Below are positions 1 to 5,894 of a DNA stretch of 8,980 bases, one piece after another (the first letter of the stretch is position 1; each line of letters starts with the position of its first letter). The DNA is taken from positions 1 through 8,980 of the forward strand of contig JAADDN010000108.1 in assembly GCA_013153895.1 (NCBI GenBank), given 5' to 3'. The notes under the pieces are model-generated. The model was not told where the DNA came from. It saw nothing but the letters and a program-made list of their open reading frames with translations, and searched no databases. The stretch comes from Thermoproteota archaeon (lineage in GTDB: Archaea > Thermoproteota > Thermoprotei > Thermoproteales > Thermocladiaceae). The translations under genes were made by a program, and so were the position numbers.

Positions 1-11
1 CAGGCTGACCT

Positions 12-29
12 TAACCCCCTACGGGGTTA
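12..29 (-). repeat. Terminal hairpin of an IS200/IS605-type relic
   Basis: A perfect 7-bp stem (TAACCCC paired with GGGGTTA) closes a 4-base CTAC loop, just past the stop codon of the TnpB relic on the minus strand. IS200/IS605-family elements carry subterminal imperfect palindromes at their right end, recognised by the TnpA transposase, and the TnpB guide RNA is made from this same region. The exact element end may lie outside the window. Confidence 0.5.
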
Positions 30-32
30 TGA

Positions 33-255
33 TCATTGTCTTGCTATGGTTAATATTTCTTTCGCATGTAAAATAGGTACTAGGTCGCGGTCATATTCTT
101 GTCCACAGTGTGGACATTTTAATTTCCTGTACCTGTTTTCTATTAATTGCGTATGACAGTATGGGCATATTTTTGATGGTAACCTCTTCTTCTCGATACG
201 AATACCACTTAGCCTGTTTTTCTAACAACTTAACAAACCTTCTGAGACATACTAA
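33..255 (-). pseudogene. tnpB: Decayed 3' end of an IS200/IS605 TnpB gene
   Basis: Only the last 75 or so residues of a TnpB (OrfB) RNA-guided nuclease remain. The final 62 codons (33-221) encode the C-terminal zinc ribbon, CPYC and CPHCG about 15 residues apart, followed by YDRD, whose last Asp matches the third RuvC catalytic residue of the family. Upstream in another frame is LRRFVKLLEKQAKWY, which fits the helix that normally precedes the ribbon, and the two parts would join near position 205 by a frameshift. In the ribbon frame a TAG sits at 222-224, and the helix frame is cut by the TAG at 256-258. No start, no RuvC-I/II and no N-terminal domain are visible, so it cannot make an active nuclease. 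Zinc binding may be intact but is probably not expressed. A TnpB relic is well supported; the exact subfamily is not. Confidence 0.8.
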
Positions 256-519
256 CTAGATCTTTGATTGTATGTTATTTTTATTTTCATTATTGAATAT
301 TAGAATCATGTCTAGGTGACCTTCAGAGTCTATGCATAGTAGTATCTCTACTATTTGTCCTTCCTTTATTTTTGTATGGTATTTTTCTAATATTTCTTGT
401 ATCTTTTTGTTGAATATTATTCTTAGTCTTTTGTTTATAGGGCTTATGGAGAGCACATGTGTTATGTCTTCTAGAGGTTCTATTTTTATTCTATTTCTAT
501 TTCTCTCGTAATCTTGCAT
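256..519 (-). CDS. Small hypothetical protein, 87 aa
   Basis: I do not recognise this protein. It begins with ATG and overlaps the last 34 bases of the upstream minus-strand ORF, so the two may be translationally coupled. It is soluble in character: an N-terminal charged stretch, then alternating hydrophobic strands and an amphipathic helix (NKKIQEILEKYHTKI, about residues 37-51), followed by IKEGQIVEILLCID and a short final strand. The pattern of strand, basic turn, helix and 'EGQIVEI' strand loosely recalls small archaeal beta-rich DNA-binding proteins, but no diagnostic motif is present. Its stop adjoins the decayed TnpB segment, so its 3' end may have been created when the element decayed. 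It could also be a chance ORF, since the plus strand is also open over part of this region. Confidence 0.45.
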   Translation of the reverse strand: MQDYERNRNRIKIEPLEDITHVLSISPINKRLRIIFNKKIQEILEKYHTKIKEGQIVEILLCIDSEGHLDMILIFNNENKNNIQSKI

Positions 520-731
520 AGTCTCAATAATATTCCTACTTTATCATTGATCTTTACTATGAATTTTCTACTATTTTTAAGTGGAGTTAGAGGTTCTTCA
601 TGGGTTACTTTTGTTATTGTGTTTATTATTTTCTTAGGTATCATTACTGCATATATTGTCAGGGATCCTTTAGATAAGTGTTTGAATGTTATTGTTCTTT
701 CTCTTTCAATTAGTTCTACTATCTCTATCAC
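486..731 (-). CDS. Small hypothetical protein, 81 aa
   Basis: Not recognised. The first possible start is GTG at 731-729; the frame is closed by a TAA 27 bases further upstream. A TATA-like ACTTAAGA is centred about 26 bases before the GTG, which fits a leaderless transcript. The N-terminal third is acidic and helical (IEIVELIERER). It is followed by LTIYAVMIPKKIINTI, a strand-turn-helix that resembles the 'IPKK' element of AbrB-like swapped-hairpin proteins, and then by short beta-prone segments. The same region on the plus strand encodes a hydrophobic ORF of equal length (514-759) that is likely the antisense shadow. The overlap with the next minus-strand ORF suggests a two-gene unit. Function is unknown and the AbrB resemblance is only a hint. 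Confidence 0.45.
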   Translation of the reverse strand: MIEIVELIERERTITFKHLSKGSLTIYAVMIPKKIINTITKVTHEEPLTPLKNSRKFIVKINDKVGILLRLCKITREIEIE

Positions 732-753
732 ATCTATGTCGTGTTTCTCTTGT

Positions 754-761
754 TCTTAAGT
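754..761 (-). promoter_or_regulatory. TATA-like box for the small minus-strand pair
   Basis: On the minus strand the bases read ACTTAAGA, centred about 26 bases upstream of the GTG at 731, the spacing expected for archaeal TBP-directed initiation at or next to a start codon. The box is not a strong consensus match. Confidence 0.3.
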
Positions 762-762
762 T

Positions 763-786
763 TCATGATCAATAGTTTGATCATGA
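763..786. repeat. Perfect 10-bp inverted repeat, operator-like
   Basis: TCATGATCAA and TTGATCATGA are exact reverse complements separated by TAGT. The site lies between the divergent genes starting at 731 (minus) and 847 (plus), just beyond the putative TATA box of the minus gene, a position suited to a dimeric regulator. A DNA hairpin or a transcript hairpin would look the same. Confidence 0.5.
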
Positions 787-788
787 TA

Positions 789-806
789 TGTTCAAAATTT
801 TGAGCA
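789..806. repeat. 18-bp near-perfect palindrome
   Basis: TGTTCAAAATTTTGAGCA is symmetric apart from one T/G pair, with a perfect TCAAAATTTTGA core. It sits two bases after the previous inverted repeat and about 14 bases before the putative TATA box of the rightward gene. Its flank TTGAGCATGAA (800-810) is a one-mismatch inverted copy of TTCATGATCAA (762-772), so both palindromes may share half-sites. Confidence 0.45.
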
Positions 807-819
807 TGAAGGGGACATG

Positions 820-826
820 TTTAATA
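820..826 (+). promoter_or_regulatory. TATA-like box for the 847 gene
   Basis: TTTAATA is centred 24 bases before TTG 847 and 36 bases before ATG 859. Initiation about 26 bases downstream would give a transcript beginning near 849, which slightly favours ATG 859 with a leader of about 10 bases. Confidence 0.35.
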
Positions 827-846
827 GTGCACCTGGACTCTAGGTC

Positions 847-1365
847 TTGAGCAGGTTAATGTATATTGTACATGTAGATGGACCATGTCTGATGTACACA
901 TCCGTGATATCTGTAGGTATCGCCGAGGCATTAGCGAGAAGGAATATAGGTGTTGCTTTATGTCTTAGTAATCCTCTTGAAGATTCTTATTGTGTTGGTG
1001 ATGATAAGAATATTCTATGCGTTAATAACTTTCCTTTACAAGCTTCTCATTTTCTTATAAGCAATATTAAAGTTAACGATTTTCATTTGAAAATTATTGT
1101 TCATTATCCATTAGTTTCTTATGAAAGTCTAGGTAAGATATCTAAGTATCTTGTTAGAGATAATAATGTTATAAATGTAGTGCCCGTCGTTAAGGGAGCT
1201 GAAGGCTATGATCCTGATAACAATGTATGTATAGTTAAGGTTAAGAGTCGTGACCTATGTATAGAGATTGATAGATTGCTCATGATAGGGTCTAAACTGT
1301 CTAGAAGTCCAGGAATCGAAGATCTTGTTGAGGAGATTCTTGTTAGGGTAGCAACAATACAGTGA
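847..1365 (+). CDS. Hypothetical Rossmann-like protein, 172 aa
   Basis: I do not recognise the family. The ORF opens with TTG right after an in-frame TAG at 841-843; ATG at 859 (residue 5) is an equally good start and fits the TATA spacing better. Hydrophobic strands alternate with helices (MYIVHVDG, a helix from SVISVGIAEALARR, GVALCLSNP, LKIIVHYP, VINVVPVV, NVCIVKV), suggesting a three-layer alpha/beta fold. The segment IAEALARRNIGVALCLSNP aligns by eye with the 'ALARRGxxVLLIDxDP' region that follows the P-loop in ParA/MinD ATPases. Where the P-loop should be there is VDGPCLMYTS, with no GK[ST], so nucleotide binding is unlikely. It has no signal peptide or membrane segment. It precedes the ABC-2 genes by about 90 bases on the same strand, but its use of T-ending codons and a separate TATA box downstream suggest its own unit. 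Confidence 0.65.
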   Translation: MSRLMYIVHVDGPCLMYTSVISVGIAEALARRNIGVALCLSNPLEDSYCVGDDKNILCVNNFPLQASHFLISNIKVNDFHLKIIVHYPLVSYESLGKISKYLVRDNNVINVVPVVKGAEGYDPDNNVCIVKVKSRDLCIEIDRLLMIGSKLSRSPGIEDLVEEILVRVATIQ

Positions 1366-1371
1366 TGATAC

Positions 1372-1395
1372 CTCCTCTCTCTGATCGGTGAGGAG
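1372..1395 (+). repeat. Stem-loop between the 172-aa gene and the ABC operon
   Basis: CTCCTC pairs with GAGGAG around a 12-base loop seven bases after the stop codon at 1365. No T-run follows, so it is not a convincing terminator. The pyrimidine-rich left arm could itself help termination in archaea, or the element could be a protein-binding site ahead of the TATA box at 1417. Confidence 0.3.
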
Positions 1396-1410
1396 AAGGC
1401 AAGGTTCTGA

Positions 1411-1423
1411 GAAAAGTTTATTA
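1411..1423 (+). promoter_or_regulatory. BRE/TATA-like element of ABC cassette 1
   Basis: A purine-rich GAAAAG, resembling a TFB recognition element, runs into TTTATTA (1417-1423). Initiation about 26 bases downstream of its centre would be near 1446, leaving roughly nine bases before the GTG start at 1455. Confidence 0.4.
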
Positions 1424-1454
1424 GGTTGATGAGGAATCATAATGTAAGAGTAGC

Positions 1455-2342
1455 GTGGTATCTCTATATTTAGATCATGTCTATGCGGGATATCAATCTA
1501 AGATCGTTCTTAATGATATAACGATAGAGTTTGATAAAGGTATAACGGTCCTGCTAGGCCCTAATGGTAGTGGTAAGACTACGCTCCTTCGTGTATGTGT
1601 TGGAATAATTAGACCAGCTAGAGGTAAAGTTCTTATAGATGGGAAATCTATTTTTGATGATATTAGTTTAAAGAGGTATATAAGTTATCTTCCTCATCGT
1701 GAAGGGCTCATAGATGAGTTGACCTGTCTTAAGAACATACTGTTCTACATGTATGCTAGGGGCATCTCAGATAGAGACGTTAAGAAGACAATACATGAGT
1801 ACTCTATAAGGTTGGGATTAGAAGAGATTCTTAATCGTAATGTCTCAACTTTAAGTAGGGGACAGAGAAGAAAAGTTGCTCTTCTGAGGGTTCTATTAGA
1901 GGATTCTCAGATTATTCTGTTAGATGAACCTACTGAAGGTCTTGATGTTGTTTCTAGAAACATTATATTAGATATTATTAGAAAGTTATCACTAGATAGG
2001 ACAGTGATCTACGTTACGCATGACTTAGATGAGGCTCTTCTTATAGGAGATAGGATATGCGTGTTAAAGAATGGAAGAATAGTGTTGTACGATACTAAGG
2101 ATAACGTGATGGCAAGACTCTCAGGTAGAAAGCGTAGAGTAGGTATAATCGTTAAGGGCGATCCTGCGCCAGTGTTTGAGAGGTTTGGGATATCTTATAC
2201 CTGTGATAAGGGGATGTGGATTCTGGATATTGACGTAAATACTGATCTGCCGACTCTACTTGTGGAACTTGTTAATCATGGTTGTAAAATTCTGAGAATA
2301 GTAGATATTTATAATCCTCTAGAGGATATTTTAAAAGAATGA
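1455..2342 (+). CDS. ABC-2-type transporter, ATP-binding protein (cassette 1)
   Basis: This is the cytoplasmic ATPase of an ABC exporter, powering the permease encoded immediately downstream. Walker A is GPNGSGKTT (residues 35-43), the signature is LSRGQ (133-137), Walker B is IILLDEP (153-159, D157/E158), the D-loop is GLD (162-164) and the switch His is H189. The Q-loop position, after YLP, is His81 rather than Gln. Residues from about 222 to 295 form a separate C-terminal domain ending in DIYNPLEDIL, like the DUF4162-type tail of many ABC-2 ATPases. GTG 1455 is the first start after the in-frame TAA at 1440, and no Shine-Dalgarno sequence is evident. The stop overlaps the permease start (ATGA), implying coupled translation. 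The paralogue at 4235-5152 has the signature, Walker B, D-loop and H-loop at identical residue numbers. Substrate is unknown. Confidence 0.93.
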   Translation: MVSLYLDHVYAGYQSKIVLNDITIEFDKGITVLLGPNGSGKTTLLRVCVGIIRPARGKVLIDGKSIFDDISLKRYISYLPHREGLIDELTCLKNILFYMYARGISDRDVKKTIHEYSIRLGLEEILNRNVSTLSRGQRRKVALLRVLLEDSQIILLDEPTEGLDVVSRNIILDIIRKLSLDRTVIYVTHDLDEALLIGDRICVLKNGRIVLYDTKDNVMARLSGRKRRVGIIVKGDPAPVFERFGISYTCDKGMWILDIDVNTDLPTLLVELVNHGCKILRIVDIYNPLEDILKE

Positions 2343-3145
2343 GCTCAATTAAAGGCGTAGTTAAAGCATATGTTCTGAGAGCAGAAGCCTGCATAAGCCC
2401 AGTATTGAGATTATCAGTACTACTTGGCATAGTAATGTCGACTCTATTAATCGTTACTGGACTATATGCTCCAAACCTGTATACACCCACGACTCGTCAC
2501 GCCCTGTATATCCTAACTAAGGAGATCCTGCAGACCTCTCAGATTAGTCCTAAAGACATAACTATAGTTATAGCAACAGTATTTGAACCATTTTTTGCAG
2601 CTATAATGGCAACATTCGTAGCATCTAGCTACCTTGTGAATACCATAGGTAAAGATAAGTTTAGTGGAGTATTCGAGATATTATTATCGTATCCAATATC
2701 CATTAAAGACCTATTAATAGGATTAATAATGTTCTCAATCTATGTAGCAGCTCTCTCATATATTCCAATAACAGTGATAGCAACAGGTATAGTAGTAACA
2801 ACATTATCATATCTTAGCTCGTCACAGTTCCTAAACCTGTATATAGATCTGACACTCCTACTCTTACCCTCTGTAATATCCTGCATTCTGATCTCAATAC
2901 TAATAGTGTTCACTATACCTAAGATAATTAGAGTAAGAACAGGAATGTTGCCGATACAGAATCTTGCAACACTCATAAGCATACTTCCAATACTTGTACC
3001 TGTACTAGTACTAAATATCGTGCCAACGATCCCGCCGTACGTTATTGCATTATCAACGTTCACATCAAGTATAGTACTGACAGCTCTCATCCTGTTAATA
3101 TTACCAAGAGTTATAAGACCTCTAGAGTTAATAATAACAAGCTGA
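2339..3145 (+). CDS. ABC-2-type transporter, permease (cassette 1)
   Basis: An integral membrane protein of 268 residues forming the transmembrane half of an ABC-2 exporter. Six hydrophobic segments are visible at about 23-43, 74-100, 125-155, 167-193, 207-228 and 234-256. Between the second and third is FSGVFEILLSYPISIKDLL (108-126), the family's typical cytoplasmic amphipathic stretch that contacts the ATPase. The ATG lies inside the ATGA overlap with the upstream ATPase gene, and the STAND-like ATPase gene follows after 3 bases, so all three are probably one transcript. It matches the second permease in topology and in this motif (DRLSRFIEIVLSGPFTF there), which marks the two as paralogues. 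No residues reveal the substrate. Codons are strongly A-ending compared with the preceding ATPase gene. Confidence 0.88.
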   Translation: MSSIKGVVKAYVLRAEACISPVLRLSVLLGIVMSTLLIVTGLYAPNLYTPTTRHALYILTKEILQTSQISPKDITIVIATVFEPFFAAIMATFVASSYLVNTIGKDKFSGVFEILLSYPISIKDLLIGLIMFSIYVAALSYIPITVIATGIVVTTLSYLSSSQFLNLYIDLTLLLLPSVISCILISILIVFTIPKIIRVRTGMLPIQNLATLISILPILVPVLVLNIVPTIPPYVIALSTFTSSIVLTALILLILPRVIRPLELIITS

Positions 3146-3148
3146 GAA

Positions 3149-4171
3149 ATGTTCAAAATAAGGGTAAATAGTAGAGAGATAAGATTCGTAAACAGAGTAA
3201 AAGAACTCGAGAAACTTAGAGAACTTGCAACAAAAGGTTCGCCTCTCGTAGAGTTCGTATATGGACCTGAAGGATGCGGAAAAACGACATTAATGAAATA
3301 TTTTGCACATAGCATTAAAGATAATAAAAAATACACTGTGATATATATAGACGCTATAGAAGTATCAGATCCTGAGAAGGCTATCTATACTAACATTAAC
3401 ATAACAGTTAAAGAGATTCTCGATACCATAACTGAAACATTTAATATTCCTCTAGGAGGATTAATAGCATTAAACTTATCTAAGATATTGTCGCATATTA
3501 TTAACAGATTTAAAATATCTAATAAGAATATTGTTATAATTGTAGACGATGTTGTAAGATCTATCGGACTAGATAAAGTTGAATATTATATCAAGTATCT
3601 ATATGAGCTTGGAACAAAGATTAAGATAGAGCATGAGCCAGAATCTCTTCTAATTCTTGCTACCACCTCTGAAGGTGTTAGTAGAAGATTAATAGCTAAA
3701 CATAGACATGCAGTAATTCATCTTCTATGGAATCTAGATAAAAGATCTACAGAAGAACTTGTTGAGCAACTTTCTAATCGAAATATTATAGAGGATATAT
3801 GGGAATTAACAGGAGGAAATCCTGCAAGGATCATAGAGCTGGCAGTGAGATTTGACTCAAATATTAAAAAATGGTTAAGTAAGTTAGAAGAGAGACTTAT
3901 GGATATTGTCCATATAGTTAGATTAAAATCTCTTATAAAGTATTTAAGAGATGTTGTTGAAAATATCGATCTATTATATGAAGGTTATGAAGAAGGCTAT
4001 CTTAAGCTTCTCGGAATCTTGGAGGAGAGTAATTTAGTGATCTATAAGGGGTATAGTACCTTATCTGAGGATCATGTAAGTCCTGATCCTATGCTTGGTA
4101 TTGGTAGGTACTATGCTTGGCAGATACCTGCCTACACTATTATTCTTAGAAAAATATTGAACAAAAGTTAG
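3149..4171 (+). CDS. Archaeal STAND/AAA-type ATPase (ATPase_2-like)
   Basis: A predicted soluble P-loop ATPase of 340 residues. The N-terminal RFVNRVKELEKLREL (12-26) matches the 'FvnRexEl' motif of archaeal STAND ATPases (Pfam ATPase_2 group). Walker A is GPEGCGKTT (39-47), Walker B is NIVIIVDD (128-135), and a sensor strand LLILATTSEG (169-178) is followed by paired Arg181-Arg182. The TGGNP stretch (223-227) resembles the 'GGxP' turn of these proteins. The remainder (about 255-340) is helical and may include a winged helix, the usual C-terminal module. STAND proteins generally act as nucleotide-switch sensors or scaffolds. Its place 3 bases after a permease and before a second ABC cassette suggests it regulates or assembles the transporter, but that is inference. 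The ATG start is supported by the tight spacing. Confidence 0.8.
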   Translation: MFKIRVNSREIRFVNRVKELEKLRELATKGSPLVEFVYGPEGCGKTTLMKYFAHSIKDNKKYTVIYIDAIEVSDPEKAIYTNINITVKEILDTITETFNIPLGGLIALNLSKILSHIINRFKISNKNIVIIVDDVVRSIGLDKVEYYIKYLYELGTKIKIEHEPESLLILATTSEGVSRRLIAKHRHAVIHLLWNLDKRSTEELVEQLSNRNIIEDIWELTGGNPARIIELAVRFDSNIKKWLSKLEERLMDIVHIVRLKSLIKYLRDVVENIDLLYEGYEEGYLKLLGILEESNLVIYKGYSTLSEDHVSPDPMLGIGRYYAWQIPAYTIILRKILNKS

Positions 4172-4202
4172 ATATTACGTTTAGATTTGTCCTAGAGAGA
4201 AT

Positions 4203-4210
4203 ATTTATAA
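4203..4210 (+). promoter_or_regulatory. TATA box of ABC cassette 2
   Basis: ATTTATAA follows a purine-rich GAGAGA and is centred about 28 bases before the GTG at 4235. It is one of the best TATA matches in the window and implies a leaderless or nearly leaderless mRNA, separate from cassette 1. Confidence 0.55.
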
Positions 4211-4234
4211 GATGCTGCTGAGAAGATATTAACT

Positions 4235-5152
4235 GTGAGGATAGTAGTCTCCAATCTTCATGTTGGTTATTTCGATAACATTGTTCTTAAAGATGTAAAT
4301 ATAAGTTTTGATGTTGGAATGTATTTTGTTCTTGGTCCTAATGGAAGTGGTAAGTCTACTCTTATGAGATCTATCATAGGTATATTGAGGCCGGTTAAAG
4401 GCGACGTATTAGTACATGGTTATTCAGTATTTATTTATCCCGACGTAAAGAGATACATGGGATACTTCCCACATGGCATAGGTCTTCTACCTGATCTGAC
4501 AGTCAGAGATAATTTCATACTCTATGCAGAGCTCATGGGTGTTAGAGATAAGGTTGAAGTTAATAGACGTGTAAGATATGTTAGCGAGATCTTCAAAATA
4601 GAGAACCTTCTTTTAAAGAAAGTATCGGAGCTCAGTCATGGTCAGAGAGTTAGAGTTGGCATAGCTCGTGCATTCATACATGATCCTGATATACTCGTGT
4701 TTGATGAGGCTCTAGCTGGTCTAGATCCATACTTCGTTCTTGAGATAGAGAAGATACTAGCTAAGGAGTCTACTAGAAGAACAATAATAATATCTACGCA
4801 TTCTCTATCTCACGTTCAAGCATGCCCTCATAGAGAGATCATACTGATAAGTAATGGTAGGATAGTATTCAGAGGTAGGCTAGACGAGCTTTTATCGAGA
4901 TTTAGACCAAGAAGACGCTTTATCCTGAAAATAGAAGGTTCCGACATAGATGTAGCAAGGATCCTTGACAGGTATAGCGTGGGATATGTAAGGTCTGAAG
5001 ACGGCTGGATAGTAGAGCTAAGTAGAAGCGATATAAATATTCTAGATATTGTTAGAGATCTAGCGAATAATGGTCTACTTGTCCGTGAAGTTAATGAAGA
5101 CCAGGATTATGCAATGTGCGAGATACTGAAAAAGCTGGAGTCGAGTGGTTAG
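4235..5152 (+). CDS. ABC-2-type transporter, ATP-binding protein (cassette 2)
   Basis: The second ABC ATPase, 305 residues. Walker A is GPNGSGKST (34-42), the signature LSHGQ (133-137), Walker B ILVFDE (153-158), the D-loop GLD (162-164) and the switch His H189. As in the first ATPase, the Q-loop Gln is replaced by His (H80, in YFPHGIG). The Pro after the Walker B Glu is Ala159. The last 80 or so residues form a C-terminal domain like that of the paralogue, beginning near RRRFILKIEG. The GTG start lies about 28 bases from a good TATA box, so translation probably starts at or near the 5' end of the mRNA. The permease gene begins 2 bases after the stop. It could pair with its own permease or form a heterodimer with the cassette 1 ATPase. 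Confidence 0.93.
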   Translation: MRIVVSNLHVGYFDNIVLKDVNISFDVGMYFVLGPNGSGKSTLMRSIIGILRPVKGDVLVHGYSVFIYPDVKRYMGYFPHGIGLLPDLTVRDNFILYAELMGVRDKVEVNRRVRYVSEIFKIENLLLKKVSELSHGQRVRVGIARAFIHDPDILVFDEALAGLDPYFVLEIEKILAKESTRRTIIISTHSLSHVQACPHREIILISNGRIVFRGRLDELLSRFRPRRRFILKIEGSDIDVARILDRYSVGYVRSEDGWIVELSRSDINILDIVRDLANNGLLVREVNEDQDYAMCEILKKLESSG

Positions 5153-5154
5153 AT

Positions 5155-5892
5155 ATGAAGCTTATAGATCTTACTAGGTGGATACTTAAGAGAATAATTG
5201 TAGAGGAGACTCATGGATTAGCATTATCCATATTACTATCGGCTATAATGGTGGCATTTGTTCCTTTATCAAATCTTAAGTCAATAATTAATCTAGTACA
5301 TGTATATGGTCCAGAGATAGTGAGATATCTATCAAACATCTCAATATTCACAGGAACGTTAATAGGATTTCTAGCATCTGTTTCAGTAGTAGCAGTACTA
5401 GTTAGACCGTTAGCAATGGATAGACTCTCGAGATTCATAGAGATAGTACTTTCAGGACCATTCACGTTTAGGCAGTATCTAGCAAGTATAGTACTGTCAT
5501 GTATCTTGCTCTCAGTAATCATAGATACTGTACTGTTATCAGTATATGCAGCCTCCCTATATCTGAAGGCATCAGAAATAATCTCACTAATGGTAAATGT
5601 ATATACTATAATCACTGGAATATTAATAACAATATTTTCATCACTTCTAACAATAACATTACATTTAGCATTTACAAGATTGTCATATAAGTTTAGAGGT
5701 GGTGCACTATCTCTCATACCATCACTGTTACTATATCTGATAATATTGTTCGTATTCAAGCCTCTAAGCACGACAACACCATTATGGACTGTGCTATACA
5801 TGATAATAGCAGCAGTATCAATATCGATACTTGTGATGATATTACTAATCTTCAAGCTAATGAGACCAGAAGTAGTAATACTATACCAGTAA
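5155..5892 (+). CDS. ABC-2-type transporter, permease (cassette 2)
   Basis: An integral membrane protein of 245 residues with six hydrophobic segments, about 21-38, 62-82, 110-135, 145-170, 184-205 and 213-237. The loop DRLSRFIEIVLSGPFTFRQYL (89-109) corresponds to the ABC-2 coupling region of permease 1. I start it at ATG 5155, which follows the ATPase stop by 2 bases. A longer reading from GTG 5116 would add 13 residues overlapping the ATPase gene and adds no recognisable feature. The gene ends 2 bases before the stop of the convergent minus-strand gene, so their transcripts probably overlap at the 3' ends. As with the first permease, codons are mostly A-ending. Substrate is unknown, and export is the usual direction for ABC-2 systems. 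Confidence 0.87.
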   Translation: MKLIDLTRWILKRIIVEETHGLALSILLSAIMVAFVPLSNLKSIINLVHVYGPEIVRYLSNISIFTGTLIGFLASVSVVAVLVRPLAMDRLSRFIEIVLSGPFTFRQYLASIVLSCILLSVIIDTVLLSVYAASLYLKASEIISLMVNVYTIITGILITIFSSLLTITLHLAFTRLSYKFRGGALSLIPSLLLYLIILFVFKPLSTTTPLWTVLYMIIAAVSISILVMILLIFKLMRPEVVILYQ

Positions 5893-5894
5893 CA

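Noticed and set aside
514..759. Plus-strand 81-codon ORF with hydrophobic character
   Set aside because: It overlaps the minus-strand small ORF almost completely and has no start context of its own. The hydrophobicity follows from the complementary strand's Asn/Lys/Glu-rich codons.
1372..1410. Strong transcription terminator after the 172-aa gene
   Set aside because: The stem-loop is present but no T-rich run follows, so I list it only as a stem-loop.
2740..3336. Minus-strand 198-codon ORF inside permease 1
   Set aside because: It lies opposite clearly coding permease and ATPase sequence with known motifs, so it is a shadow.
5211..5855. Minus-strand 214-codon ORF inside permease 2
   Set aside because: It lies opposite a gene with ABC-2 motifs. 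No domain is visible in it, so it is a shadow.
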